Origin: Massospora cicadina
Lineage: Eukaryota > Entomophthoromycota > Entomophthoromycetes > Entomophthorales > Entomophthoraceae
Reading direction: 5' to 3'
DNA: 64,000 bases
NCBI GenBank assembly: GCA_022478985.1
Contig: JAKSZP010006619.1
Span: 62,001 to 126,000 of the forward strand
Below the pieces are notes generated by a model. That model saw only the letters and a list, made by a program, of their open reading frames with translations, ran no database searches and was not told the DNA's origin. A program made the position numbers and the translations under genes. Positions within the stretch are counted from its first letter, which is position 1, and every line of letters starts with the position of its first letter. Positions 44,502-56,389 of this stretch are shown one piece after another.

Positions 44502-45390
44502 TGTAAGGAGAGTGTCTAAAACTCTCCAGTTCCCTGCGTGGTGCATGGTGCATAGGCTCAATGCAAGAGAACTAGTCATCAGTATTACAATAAAGGTAGC
44601 CCACAGAGGGCGCTGGATCTAAAGTGACATAAAACAATGGTGGTTAAATGGTATACATAAATAGGGATAAAAAAGCAAAACTTTGTTGTGCTCCAAAGAG
44701 CTGTTAATAACCAAGCTTTGAACAGAGCTAGAGTATGCGGGTGCCCTGGTTTTGGAGGGTTTCTGGGCGGTCCAACGGTGTGCCCAATGGTATAGTAATT
44801 TTAATACAAATAGATTAGCTAACGTGATGAAAGACCTCCTTGAAGAGGTCCATGCACAGGTTTATCCAAGCCAACATAAGAAAAAATTTAAACTAACTAG
44901 AGGTTTATTGAAGGAAGGAAGACAACAAACGAAAAAAGTTGGTATCAAAGAAACATATTTAAGACAAACCATGGAAATCATCTATTGGAGAAAGTGGTGC
45001 TAAGCCAAGGTGCACCTATAGATGTACACTTTCATCCAACATGGTACTGTACTTCAAGTTTGTCCAAACTCAAGTAATTAATTGAAGTTGAGGCTGACAT
45101 GAGCTGAAAGTTTTGTAAACTAAATGTGTTCTGAACTCCCATTCACAAGTAACCAAATTGATCTATCATTATTTAAGAGGTAACTCGTCCATTTTAACAA
45201 CAAAGCTGAAACAAGGGGCTGGGCGTTATGCACCTCACCTGGATCAACCTGGGCATATCAGGCCTGTACCCTGCGTTGGTTCAAGGTGTGCATTAGGTTA
45301 GGGTGTTCCACAACTCGATCCTTTGGACCTCTTGCCACCAAGCCTTATCTTTGACGTTGGTGCCCTCAATTAGATCATATAAACATGACA
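44502..45390 (-). repeat. G3 3' LTR
   Basis: It aligns with 49630-50523. The pol reading frame runs into this LTR (to 45293 at least), so the C-terminus of Pol is LTR-encoded. A polypurine tract (complement of TTACCCTCTCCTCTTTTTTT, 45391-45410) sits immediately upstream. Confidence 0.83.
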
Positions 45391-46700
45391 TTACCCTCTC
45401 CTCTTTTTTTGGCTCCACCCCTCCTGGAGAATTTGCAAAGGAAAAGTTTTTGTGGTCAGGGGCCAACTTCATGGAAGCAACGTCTTGCTTGTACTTAGAT
45501 CCTGCAGCATCAGGGAAACGCTTGTGGAATGCTACAATTAGATCTTGGGCATGGGCACAGTTATGCACTGGGAACCAACTGTTTTCTGCTGCATCAAATC
45601 CCTTTCTGGATACAAGATATTTAAGTCTTCTTCTTACCTGACAAGAGGCTAAAATCTCCTCCACTTACCACTCTGGAGCCCCATCCACAAGATAAGCCTT
45701 GGGAGTCTCTGTCAGAGACCCTCATACAATGTAAGCTTGCTTTCATGGAAGACTGAAAAGATTCAAAACAAGGGGGGAGATACAACTTGTATGAGGCGTG
45801 GCCCACCTTTTAGATGACATGGTATGGCTCAATTCTCTTAGATCCCAGTTTTTTGCATGACTGCTTGATTAGGATGTTTTTATCATATAGCATCATGAGA
45901 CCTCCTTCATTGTATGATGGTCCGACCCATCTCATACCATCAGCGTTATCCTTGTAAGCCTGCATGACCACATCTAAATTTGTGCTCAACCCCTAATGTA
46001 CTTTATTGGTCATTTTTGCAAAGTTCCACCACCGCTTCCACCTTGGATCCACAACTGGGCTCCATGTTGAAGGCGGGATTGAAGCCATAGTCAAAGAAGA
46101 AGGGGGAACAACCAACTGATGCATGTTAAGCGTTGTTATAACTGAATTGGGCCAAGGGATTGGGAAACCCAATATGAATAATCTGTGGTGGTGTATCACT
46201 ACAAAAGTGTTTGAGGCACTGGTTCAATAGTTCAGTCTTTCCATATGATTGGAGGTGATAGGCAGGTGAATGGCAATGACGGATTTTCAGAGTTTTACAC
46301 AACTATTTCTAAGAGATGGAGGTAAACTGTGGTCCACAATCGCTCATTATTTCTTGGGGACCCCATGAAGAGCAACCGTACAAGTGAAAAAGAGCATAAC
46401 TATCTCAGCTTCAGTTACTGTGGTTCTTTGAGAAATAAAGTGTCCAAACTTTGTAAATCATTCCAACACTACCATGATGGCATTGTAGCCATCAGATACA
46501 GGCAATTCCACAATGCAATCAACTAATAAATAAGTCCAAGGCCCCTCAGCCTTTTGAACTGGTATCAAAAGCCCCACTAGTGGCTGGCGATTCAGTTTCA
46601 TTTGGTTGCAAAATAAGCACTCTTTACAAAACCTGATAACCTGTGCAGCTAACCCCTCCCAATTGTAAGTGCGGCAGATTTGCTCTAACAAATTTTTGCA
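45293..46700 (-). pseudogene. pol: G3 integrase with C-terminal chromodomain
   Basis: Zinc-binding/core entry at 46691-46458: QICRTYNWEGLAAQVIRFC, CLFCNQMKLNRQP and LLVDCIVELPVSDGYNAIMV (first catalytic D). The middle of the core (46450-45700) is broken. The C-terminal block 45664-45293 starts EEILASCQVRRRLKYLVSRK then GFDAAENSWFP and AHAQDLIVAFHKRFP, a chromodomain by its aromatic/WEP-like pattern (W present, E changed to F in WEP). The frame ends inside the 3' LTR. Confidence 0.8.
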
Positions 46701-46747
46701 TTCACAGGTTGGCCAGCAGTGATTCCATCATGATGGTCTTGGATGAT

Positions 46748-47730
46748 TTACAGGCAAAGTTGTACAGCCAGAACCCATAAACGCCCCTGAAACCACAACA
46801 TCTTATCCTTCACGTGATAACCCCTGATTATATACTCCTGATTTAACGTTCTCTTAGCAGGGACCATAGCATATTTGGCTAACAAAGGCTGTGAAAGGAC
46901 TGCCTTTCTGAACATACCATATTCCTCCGCATTTTTTAGAGGAGCAGGCGCTAGCCCATTGGCTGAAAGAAAGGGAATTTGAGGCATAATCTAATCTGGT
47001 GGAAATATCAAGTGGTTATTATGCACCTCTTTCTCCTTAGAATCTGGATCTAGTGCAGGGTTGCAGCTCAAAGCATCTTCCAAACCATTCTCCTTGGCCT
47101 TAGTAAACTCATAAGAAAACGCAAATTGGGCTAGGGTCTCATGCCATCAGGTTTTCTGTGGGGTCAAGACATGAGGTGCGCGGTAGTACAGCAAGGAATG
47201 GTGATCTGTACATATGCGTATGGTTGGGATGAGTCATGCAAGTGATGACGCCAATAGGTCAGCAACTCAACCATTGCTAATAACTCTTTATCATATATGG
47301 CTTAGTTTAACTCTGGTAGAGGCATCTTCCTGGAAAAATTCCCTCCAGATGCTCTAACCCATCTTTGCCTACTTGTTAAAGCCGCCGCTATGGCAAAGTT
47401 GGAGGCATCAGAAGCAACGATGAACTCTTTATTGGGGTTGACATGGCGAATAATGGACATGGACAGCAAAGTACACTTTACCACTTGGAAAAAATTCTGC
47501 AAAGTTGGGGACCACTGGAGCACTTTAGCCCCACTCGCCTTATAAAAAGGCGCTGCAACTTCAGAAAGATTTGGTGTGAATTTCTTAAGGAACGTACACA
47601 TCCCCAAAAACTCCTCAATTCCTTAACTAAAGTTATAGTGGGCCACTCACAAATTGCCCTCTCCTTGTCTGGAGTTATCATGTGCCCTTGGTCAAACATG
47701 AAGTTGCCTATGAAGGTGACCTGAGACTTT
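46748..47730 (-). pseudogene. pol: G3 RNase H
   Basis: MFDQGHMITPDKERAICEWP (47699) is the RT-thumb boundary. LGMCTFLKKFTPNLSEVAAP and FIVASDASNFAIAAAL give the connection and RNase H active-site aspartate. ELNXAIYDKELLAMVE and YWRHHL follow around 47310-47230. A tether to integrase is at 46987-46748. Several TAG/TGA stops are present. Confidence 0.72.
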
Positions 47731-48330
47731 AAGAAATTATATTTACTAATTTTTAATGAAGTTCAGCTGTATTCAAACGCTCCACCACCTGCTGAAGGTG
47801 TACTTCATGGGACTCATTGTCAGGGGTAAGATACCATAACATCATCCAAGTAGGCTACCGCACATACCCCCAGCAGGTCCCCAAAGCTGCTTCAATATGG
47901 CGTTGAAAGATAGCAGGGGCATTTTTAAGCCCAAAGAGCATAACCCAAAATCGGAAAATTCTCTTTCTGGTATGGAATATAATCAGCCACTCCTGGACCT
48001 TCTTGATGCGATCTGATTGAATGCATTTAAACAATCCAATTTGGAAAAGACTCTCACCTTCGCCACATAGCGAGCAATCTGTAATTCCATTGGGATGGGA
48101 TGTAAGTCTGGTGCTGTGACGTTGTTGAGATTCCCATAATCTACGTATGGGCATAAGGTACCATTGGCCTTCTCCACAAAGAGAAGTGGGGAACATACAG
48201 GGAAGGTTCGCTGAACTATTGCACCTTTAGCTAACTGCTCCTTAACCCACACATCTAAGGCTGCTTCCTCCCATACAGTTAATGTATAAATTGGAAAAGA
48301 TATACGCATCAGATCTTTGGCAAGCTTGAA
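47731..48330 (-). pseudogene. pol: G3 reverse transcriptase
   Basis: In 48309-47983: AALDVWVKEQLAKGAIVQRT, FPVCSPLLFVEKANGTLCPY (S.A.V.FV.K.DG block) and VFSKLDCLNAFNQI (motif A with catalytic D). Motif C reads CAVAYLDDVMVS at about 47862-47835 with YLDD intact. A frameshift between motifs A and C breaks it. Confidence 0.8.
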
Positions 48331-48339
48331 CTTGCAATC

Positions 48340-49629
48340 AAACTATGAACAAGATGGTAGTACATTGGATGACTCTGCATCAAACAAAGATTCCAGCCTC
48401 TCCAAACAGGAAGGTAAGGGAACCTCCAGAAAGGGCTTCAACAACGGAGCAAGATTGAGTGTCTGGATATTGGGCCAGTGGGGCAAATTGCCCTGAAAGT
48501 TGGCTTCAGCCAAAGGGACAACTAACTCGTGACTAATCTATAAAGTTAAGGACAAGGTATTGTCTTTCAAGTTGGTTCTGACGTCAAAATTTCGCCACCA
48601 CTCTATACCTAAAGATAATGGGGTACAAGAGGTTTTTTATAGCTTGAAAGTGAACAGACAAATGATATTTGCCAATTTGATAATCCACTAACCCCATAAT
48701 TTTTAGAGTGGGAATACCTTAGAAAGCACCTTCCCTTAACCATACCACCTGGAAAGTAACTCAGCTCAAGATAGTTGGCTAGGTATTGGTCAATAAAATT
48801 ATCAGAGGCTTCAGTATCTACCAAGGTAGTATTGCTGATTTTCCCTAAAGGGGATGAAAGGGTAGCAGACAATAAAAAATATCCTGAATAAACTTTATTT
48901 ATAGCAGAATCGCCAACACTTCACAAAAATCTTCTTCAAGCATTAGCATACCTCTAGGTACGTTTCTGCTTCATATAATGGAGAGGGATAGTTGGCCACT
49001 TCTACTACTGAGGTCATATATTCCACCATATCTTCAGCAACTGCAAAACATTTTTGTATTTAGAAAGTAACTCCTTTTACACCTCCTGTGTTCTGCGAAT
49101 CATGGTTGTGTCAAGCGTGGGTTATCTGGAGTGATTTGGTACACTGAAATGGGTTCCATATCTGAGCCATAAGAGAAGAAATATGGCTTAGTTGTATATA
49201 AGGAAACGTCGTTATAAACGCGTTTTAGGCTGCAAATAACCCTATACCCATTTTGGAGATGCGTTGTTGACGTTATTCAAGGCCATCACCACCAGGCCCT
49301 TTGTTGATGATCCCGCCTGAACCATCTGAACGCGGTGTCAAAGAAAAATTAGCTTATTGGTGTCAATTTTGTTAATTTCAGTGGAAAGTCAGGGATTCAT
49401 GACTCTCAGATTGTGAAGCAACCATATCCACCATGTACAAGTAAGAAGGGTGGGCACTTCCCAGTTGGAGACAGCAAGAATAACGCCAATATGCTCCAAC
49501 CATTGGAAAAATGAGAAAACGGAGGTGAGACCCACCACAGCTGTGGCCAACAACTGGCGCACCCAATTTGCACTTTGCAAAACCACATGGAAAACGTTTG
49601 TGCACATAAAAAAGTGGTTGATTGTTTAA
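48340..49629 (-). pseudogene. G3 gag and protease remnant
   Basis: The protease is recognisable at 48872-48609: LVDTEASDNFIDQYL, a D(S/T)GAS motif with G changed to E, and downstream NYGVSGLSNWQISF. The gag part (48890-49629) is too degraded to define domains; VANYPSPLYEAETYLEV near 48965 is one coherent block. No CCHC knuckle was found. No tRNA-type primer-binding site lies next to the 5' LTR. Confidence 0.55.
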
Positions 49630-50523
49630 TGTCAGGAGAGTGTCTATAATTCTCCAGTTCCTTACATGGTGGTGCACGGTGCACAGTCCCAATGCAATGG
49701 AACTAGTCATCAGTATTACAATAAAGGCAGCCCAGAAGAGGGTGCTGGAGCTAAAGTAACATAGGGCAAGGATGGTAATCATGATACACATAAATGAAAA
49801 CAAAACTCAGCAAAACTTGGCTTTTTCCCAAAGTGCCGTTAATAACCAAGCTTTTCACAGAGCTAGAGTGCGCGGGTGCCCTGGTTTGGAGGGTTTCTGG
49901 GAGGTTCAACGGTGTACCTAATGTTGTAGTAATTTTAAGACAAATAAATTAGCTAATGTGACGAGAGACCTCCTTAAAGAGGTCCATGCACAGGTTTACC
50001 CAAGTCAACATAAGAAAAAATTTAAACTAACTAGAGAATTTATTGAATAGAGCAGACAACCAAAAAGAAAGGTTGGTGTTGAAGAATCACATTAAAGACA
50101 AACCTGGGAAATCATCTATTAAAGAAAGTGGTGCTAAGCCAAGGTCCACTTATAGGCGCACACTTCCATCCAAAAGGGTACTATACTTCAATATTGTCTG
50201 AACTCAAGTAATTGATTACAGTTGAGGTTGACTGTGCTGAAAATTTTGTAAACTGAATGAGTTCTGAACCCCCATTCACAAGTAACGAAATTGAAAATCA
50301 TCATTTAAGAGGTAACTCGTCCATTTTAACGCCAAAGCTGAAACAAGGGGCTGGGCGTTATGCACCTCAGTTGGACCAACCTGGGCATATCTGGCCTGTA
50401 CCCAGCGTTGATCCAAGGTGTGCTTTAGGTCAGGAAGGTCCTGCAACTTGACCCTTTGGACTTCCTGCCGCCCAGCCTTGTCTTTGATGTTAGTGCCCTC
50501 AATTAGGTCATGTAAACATGACA
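49630..50523 (-). repeat. G3 5' LTR
   Basis: Read on the - strand it starts TGTCATGTTTACATGACC and ends CACTCTCCTGACA. It contains the same pol-tail frame as the other LTR (EGTNIKDKAGRQEVQRVKLQ), here more open. Alignment with 44502-45390 is continuous from end to end. Confidence 0.82.
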
Positions 50524-50528
50524 CTTAG

Positions 50529-51260
50529 GATGTCCATGTAAAAGTGCTATCATTACATCACAAAGCTGATGAAATACAATTATTGAGTAAATAGAATCAA
50601 TAAGGCTAAAAATATATACCCCTAATCAGGAAATCAGTAGCCTCTCAATAGCACTATGTACAACCATTTGAGCTGCCCATGTCCATGTCCATGTGCAAAT
50701 GCTATTGAGTTTTATAATACAGCTTATGAAATATAATTAATGGAAGAATTTGGCATCAATTTGGATTGATGATGTATCCCTAATCAGGACATCAGTAGCC
50801 TATTGATAGCACTAGGTAATCCCTTTTGGGCTGTCCATTTGTGAGTGCTATTGAGTTTCATCATACAGATGATGAAATATGATGACTGGGAAAAGTTGGG
50901 ATTGATAAGGATTACTGATGCACCCTTAATTTGAACATTAATAGCCTCTCAATAGCACTAGGTAATCCCATTTGGACTATCCATGTGAAAAGTGCTATCA
51001 AGTTTCAGCATACAACTGATGAAATACAATCTTTGGCAAAAATTGTCATTTATTTTGCCTTATTAACGCACACCTAATCGGATGTTGGTAGCTTTTTATA
51101 ATAATTTATACTATGAACAGTTAATTGGACCTTATTGCCAAATTAGTGTTGGAATAAGCGGTCAGATCTGATATTTTTAAAGGGTATAATGCCAGGGTAA
51201 TCAGCCTGAATTGATGGGGTTTGAAGAAATTTTATTTTGAGTCAACGTCAGAATTTGACA
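50529..51260 (-). repeat. Solo LTR L2, second copy, proximal part with tandem expansion
   Basis: This continues the L2 LTR broken at 44501: CCCACTTG there joins GGATGTCCATGTAAAAGTGC here, as in the uninterrupted copy at 32590-32625. It contains ~3.7 units of a ~147-bp tandem repeat (marker TAGCACTAGGTAATCCC at about 50650, 50808, 50954), present once in the 32190 copy, and ends TGTCAAATTC (- strand start) at 51260. Confidence 0.65.
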
Positions 51261-51265
51261 ATTCT

Positions 51266-51429
51266 CCCCACTTGACTTTAACATAAACCCTGAGATTCCC
51301 AATTATCCTGCATTGATTGTCAGCAAATAGCTTTCGTCTTCAGCCTGAATTACTGACAAATATAAGGTTGCATTCCATAGTGTTGATGTTGGTTCAAATT
51401 GTCGATGGAATGAGAGCCTTATCCCTCCC
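51266..51429. other. Short unassigned spacer
   Basis: Sequence between L2 and the G4 3' LTR; no feature seen. Confidence 0.4.
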
Positions 51430-52270
51430 TTTTAGGGAAACTGGAGCACAGGAGGTCACAGAAAGGAAAGCAACAGGCCAAAGGTGTAAAAACAAGGCCA
51501 AGTGACCCAACAAAATGAAGCAACGTCCCAGGAACTCTGGGTTATGTTTCCATATAATTTGGTGAGCAAAATGCACTAAACTGGCCACAACCATTTGGGA
51601 CAAGAGTCCCTGAGAGCTGGAAAGGTGGCGTAAGTATTGAGTCAAAAAATGGTGAAATAAGATGCAATGCAGTCATTGCAATAGGCCGTGGAGTGGGTGG
51701 AATAGGACACAGAGTGGGCGGGGGGTTTGTGTCCCACTGGGAAGTCAAACCAGAGCGAGAAATGGAATCCAGCCATCACTGTACTCTTAACTGAGGTATT
51801 CTTTTTGAAACGATCATAATGCTATGGGAAAACTTTCATAAAAATCACTAGACTTAATCAAATTTAATTTGAGTATATGAAAAAAGCAAAGCCTTCCTTA
51901 GCAAGTGCCTAAAATTTAAAGGAAGGGTTTTCAATGATTGTCCAGAGATTAAAAATTACCATGCAATTATTAAAATCTGACCTGAGCTGTAGAATTTATG
52001 CCATTCAGTGAAATTTATATCTTGCAAATTTGACCAAATTCCATAATTCTTTATTGAATGATTCTGGATTTTTGGATCAATATACAGATTTACAACCCAT
52101 ATGAGCCCTTTTCCTCAGCCCTGGCAGTCAAAGCCAGAAGCATTTACTGTTAATAACCATAGAGTGGTTATCAGTGACTTTTTAGAGGTTCTGGCTTTGA
52201 CTCCAAGGGCTTGTTTTATTTTTCTTTAGATGGGCGTTTAACACTAGGAAATATGTCGCTAGCTGTGACA
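51430..52270 (-). repeat. G4 3' LTR
   Basis: It aligns with 56390-57239; shared marks include GGGTTTGTGTCCCACTGGGA and CCAGCCATCACT. The inner end is TGTCACAGCTAGCG (- strand). Purine-rich AAGAGCGGATGGTGA directly upstream is the probable polypurine tract. The outer end is less certain. Confidence 0.72.
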
Positions 52271-52299
52271 TCACCATCCGCTCTTAGATAGGGTTCTAA

Positions 52300-53640
52300 A
52301 CCGCCAGAGGGGATATTGGCCTAGGAAAAATTATTAGGGGGTTAGGTAGCTTCATGGAGGCTAAAAAGGCTTAAGTGGAAGGGCCTGCAGCATCAGAGAA
52401 TTTATTGTGGAAGTCATGAATTAAATCCTGGGCGTTGGTCATGTATCAATATGATACACAGCTGTTCTCAGTATCATCATAACTTTCCAGGACACCAAGT
52501 ACTTCAGGCAGCATTGGGATAGATGAGAAGCAAGAATGGCATCAATATCATATTGGGGTTACCCAAACACTATGACAAGGTAAGGGTGAGGTGTCATGGG
52601 ACCATTGAAGAGTGTCAGGAGGCACTTGTGTAGAGTTCTGAACACTTTGATCAAGGGGTAAGTCAACTTGGTAAGCTGATGGGCCAACCTTCTTAGGATC
52701 TTAAAGGTCAAACACGCTTAGGGGCCTAACTTGTGGTAGGGTCTCTTCAGGTAAAGTTCTTGGAGTTGACCATGACCAAATTACCAGGCTTGTACTCAGG
52801 TCCTTCAGCGCTTGCAGTCAGCATATGCTTTGTAGATCCTCACAGCATCAATGAGATGGTTCTCAACTGCCTAATGTACATCTCTGAGCTCCTTAGCATG
52901 CTCATTGGCAGCATGACGGTAGACTCAATCCACAGGCTTAGATGAAGCTGGGGTTGTAACCATAATTTGTGAAAAAGGAAGTGGCTGTAGAGTATGGTAA
53001 GGTTATTATAGGCAATTGCGCCAGCTGGAGATGAGAGGCCTAATTGTTCTCTTCAGCATTGTAATAACTACGCAAGAAATTGCTCCAAACCTTGGTTCAC
53101 CCTCTCCGTTTGCCCATCTGACTGGGGGTGGAAGGCTGCGGAGCGGCAGGGGCGGATGCCTAGGATGACAAGTAGGGATTCCCATAACTGAGCAGTGAAT
53201 TTTGGGCCCTGATCGCTGATGATCTCCTTGAGGAGACCATGTAAACAAAAGATGTGGTTTACAAAGAGGTGGGCTGTTTTGACTAAAGTAATGGTGGTAT
53301 TGCAGAGGATGAAATGGGAAATCTTTGTGAAACGATCCACTACAATCATTACTGCATCATAGACATGGGACAAGGGGAGTTCCACGATAAAATTGACAGA
53401 CACTGATGTCAAGGGCCCTCTACGGCTTGGAGGGGAACAAACAAACTAGCTCTTCTCAGGAGGCTATGCTTTGACTGAGAAAAAGTCAATAAGACTTAGT
53501 GTATTTTGCCACATCTGTGGCAATACCCTTCCAATTGTAGGAGCGGCGGACCAACTTAATCATCTTTTCCTTGAAGGGTGGCTAGCATTTGGAGGGTCTT
53601 GAGCTTTTCAGATCACTTCCTCACAAAGGGGTCCAGGTGG
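52300..53640 (-). pseudogene. pol: G4 integrase and chromodomain
   Basis: Core 53412-53068 is well kept: VSVNFIVELPLSHVYDAVMI (first D changed to N), DRFTKISHFI, LLKEIISDQGPKFTAQLW (second D) and FHPQSDGQTERVNQ (glutamate), hence nearly the full catalytic set. The zinc region near 53600-53500 has the PNAGHPGRK-like block. The chromodomain lies near 52560-52400, reading AILASHLSQCCLKYLVSWK and AQDLIHDF-like segments with gaps. Stops are scattered. Confidence 0.78.
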
Positions 53641-53810
53641 GACCCACCACTTGCCTTGATGGAGGATGATCCCATCTAACAACTGGTAGCCTTTGTCCAG
53701 GGGTTCGCCATTTTTATGGAGGGCCTGCTTAATCTTATTGTATTCAGTCAACAGGAGTTAGGATAATCTAACGTGGGCAGGGGTGTAGGCATCCCTTTCC
53801 AAAGGTTCCA

Positions 53811-54486
53811 TCATAAGCAGAGTGGGGGGGTCAAACAGTGGGTCCTACTACACCTGTTCCAGCTTATCAACACCTGGGTATTATGGACGTCACCTAGTGC
53901 TGGGTCAGGGGCAAAGGCAGGGTTCTGGGATAGGGAATATGTGGTTTTTAGTAGAGCCAGTGTCCACCAAAGTGAACGCTTGGAAATTCTTACCGCAGAG
54001 AAAAAAGTAACCATGAACAAGAACAAAGAAGATAGGGATTTATATACCACAAAGCAAGGGAGGGCAGGATGGCTCCAAGCCCAGAGGGCGGAGTAAAATT
54101 GTGAGTACCCCTGAGAAATCCACAGCGTATGACTCCACATTTCCAGTAAGTTGCTCATGGGACTTGAATGGTGTAATAGTTTAGTGATCTATTTTTGGCG
54201 GGAGGGAGATCCTTATTGCACAAAACTACACAAGTCAGGATGGCCAAGATTTTAATGGGGTCAGCCATGGAGATCTTCTCTTCAATCATCTTCTCATGGA
54301 TCTCTACCCGTTTCTATATGGTGTCCACCACTTGAGGTAACTTTGTAGTGACAGGGAAGAGTTGTTCAACTGGGCCAACTGGGAAGACAGGTTGGAAAGG
54401 AGGCATAGGTTCAAAAATGGCAACGGAGGGTCTGTTTCTAGAATGAAGTGAATGCTCTGAATCAAATGGGTTAGACTTATTAACTC
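53811..54486 (-). pseudogene. G4 gag end and protease
   Basis: From 54500 leftward the frame reads a proline-rich gag-like segment (PSVAIFEPMPPFQPVFPV) and RVEIHEKMIEEKISMADPIK. Near 53975 is FTLVDTGSTKN, an aspartic protease active site with DTGS intact. About 50 codons later the sequence jumps to the RNase H/integrase tether, showing the deletion of RT. Confidence 0.6.
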
Positions 54487-55372
54487 TGTCATGGCTTAAT
54501 GTCATGATTGATGGAACCAATTGTAAGAATAAAGCTGTCGTCAGGAGGCCAAAAAGGTCAAATTTCAAGGCCTTCCTGACTTAAGCCATACTATGGACCA
54601 ACGCTGGGTGCAGGCGAATTATGTCCAGGTTGGTCCTGGGGATGTGCGTGATGCTTGGCCCTGCATTACAGCAAGGGCGTTAAAACACTTCAGCTATATC
54701 ATTAATTACAATGGGCTAATTTGGTTGCTCAGTAAATGGGGCTTCAAACCCAGTAAAATTTTTGATATTGCTAAATAAGGTCAGCCCTACCTACAATTAA
54801 TAACTTGAGTTCAGTCGATCTTAATTTACAGTACCCTTGCTGATGGTAGCATGCGCCTATTGGCGCACTTAGGCTAGCACCTATTCCACCAATTGATGAC
54901 TCTCCCCCATTGATTAAGTATGTTTCTATGAGACCAACATTCCCCATTAGTCGACTTTCCTAATATAAATCTCCATTATCTTTACGTTTTTTAAAATGGT
55001 TCCTTAGGCAAACCTGTGCATGAAACTCCTCTAGGAGGTCTTAAACAACGTTGATCATTTTTATAAAATCTCTACCAAATCTGGTGCACTGCTGGGAAGC
55101 CCTGGTACACTCCAGATCAAGACACCCAAGCCCTCTTGCACAGATCTCCACTTTGTTATGGACTCCCCTTTGGTGTCCAACCAAGTTTTGTTGTTTATTA
55201 GTTTTTTACTACCATATACTGCGTTGTACGCCCTTGCCCTGCGTCCCTTTTAGTATAGCATCCTCTGCGGAGCCCTGTTTACCATATTGATAACAAATAG
55301 TTCCCTGGCAGTAATCTTTGCATCCTGCACCACCTCTCTGGGAATGGGAGAGTTACAGAGACTCTACTTACA
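54487..55372 (+). repeat. Solo LTR of the G3 family, nested in G4
   Basis: It begins TGTCATGGCTTAATG and ends GACTCTACTTACA, 886 bp, with perfect 5-bp target duplications AACTC at 54482-54486 and 55373-55377. It encodes the same pol-tail frame (HTMDQRWVQANYVQVGP at about 54588) as the G3 LTRs. It is in the opposite orientation to its host element G4 and to G3. Recombination between two LTRs of a former element explains the missing interior. Confidence 0.82.
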
Positions 55373-55377
55373 AACTC

Positions 55378-56389
55378 TCTCATTTTTATGACAAAAGTGA
55401 GGGGTACTCTGTGAAGCGTGAAGGTACAAAGCCAGTAGTGATGAGATCCTCACCTATAATTGAGGTTTCCGTCTCACCTTCCAGCAAGTTCACTGCTGGT
55501 TCCAAGCGTACTGGGAGAGTATGGAAGGAGATATTTTTATGACAGGTTAGTAGTGTTTATAACGGCCAGTTTCTCAGTTGGATAGTCCCCACGGGATATG
55601 ATACCTGCTGGTGACCCACAGTGATGGAGTCAGCAAGTTCTAAGATCTGAAGTTCCGTGGTGAAATTAAGCTTGTCAGCACAGAGGCTGTTAGATAACAA
55701 GGATGAAATGATGAAGCATGTCCCAGATAAGGAGAGGTGGATGGTTATAGCATATGCTAAGGGCAGCACCAGTATTGTCTAGGGACTTGTGGAGGAGGTT
55801 CATCTTCAATTGTTCAAGATATTCCAACCTTGATGCTCTCTCTTGAAACTACCACAAGTACTGACATTAGTGAGGTCTCCTTGGGAAAAGTGGACAAAGG
55901 AGTTATAGTCCTCAAAAGTAGCAAGGGGAAACTCAAGGCTTGACAAAGATTTTCAATGCTGGTAATTTCCTGGAGAAAGCTATTAATTTCACTATCAGAG
56001 AGTAACCATTGGGGTGTTCCCTCTGAATCTCATGGAGCAGCAGCTAGAAAAGGAGGACGTCAGCTAAATCCTTGCCTTGAGACTTATGGCGGGCCCTAAG
56101 ACTGGACAACATGTTGAAGATCTCATTTTAAATCTTGGAATAATGTGAATAGCGGAAATCAAGGCTGGTCTTAGCAGGTACTGCACACTGTATGAGCGTC
56201 TTGAGTGAGGAGAGCCGCGCAACACCCTCAGCACACCTTTTGAAGAAGGTAACAACTAAGGTCAGAAGGGATACAAAAGTACCACCTAGTGAACCGCTTC
56301 AACAGGTGACAACTCTGAGAGAGTTGGTCTAACTCTAGCCACCCAACAGGAAAAGAAACTCACAAAAAATCAAGGCTTTTCTCAGATAA
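55378..56389 (-). pseudogene. G4 interior next to 5' LTR, probably gag
   Basis: Expected position of gag on the - strand. Blocks such as INSFLQEITSIENLCQALSF near 55970 and TELQILELADSITVGHQQVS near 55650 could be gag or protease-like, but + strand readings of the same DNA are also partly open, so strand and identity stay uncertain. Confidence 0.35.

Larger units (their letters stand above)
44502..50523 (-). mobile_element. Chromovirus G3 (Ty3/Gypsy with chromodomain), complete
   Basis: Two ~890-bp LTRs (44502-45390, 49630-50523) with TGTCATG...(T/G)ACA ends bracket a 4.24-kb interior coding gag-PR-RT-RH-IN-chromodomain on the - strand. Flanks CTTGG (44497-44501) and CTTAG (50524-50528) are a 5-bp duplication with one change. 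The element splits an L2 solo LTR. Frames contain stops, but every pol domain is still recognisable. Chromodomains let such elements choose heterochromatin as a target. Confidence 0.86.

Noticed and set aside
49378..49803. A 141-codon - strand frame with hydrophobic start
   Set aside because: It starts inside the G3 5' LTR and runs past its edge; no gag or other motif, and the matching part of the other LTR is not open.
53811..54158. A 115-codon - strand frame as a membrane protein (hydrophobic stretches)
   Set aside because: The protease motif VDTGST is present in the shifted frame at the same place, so the hydrophobic frame is a shadow.
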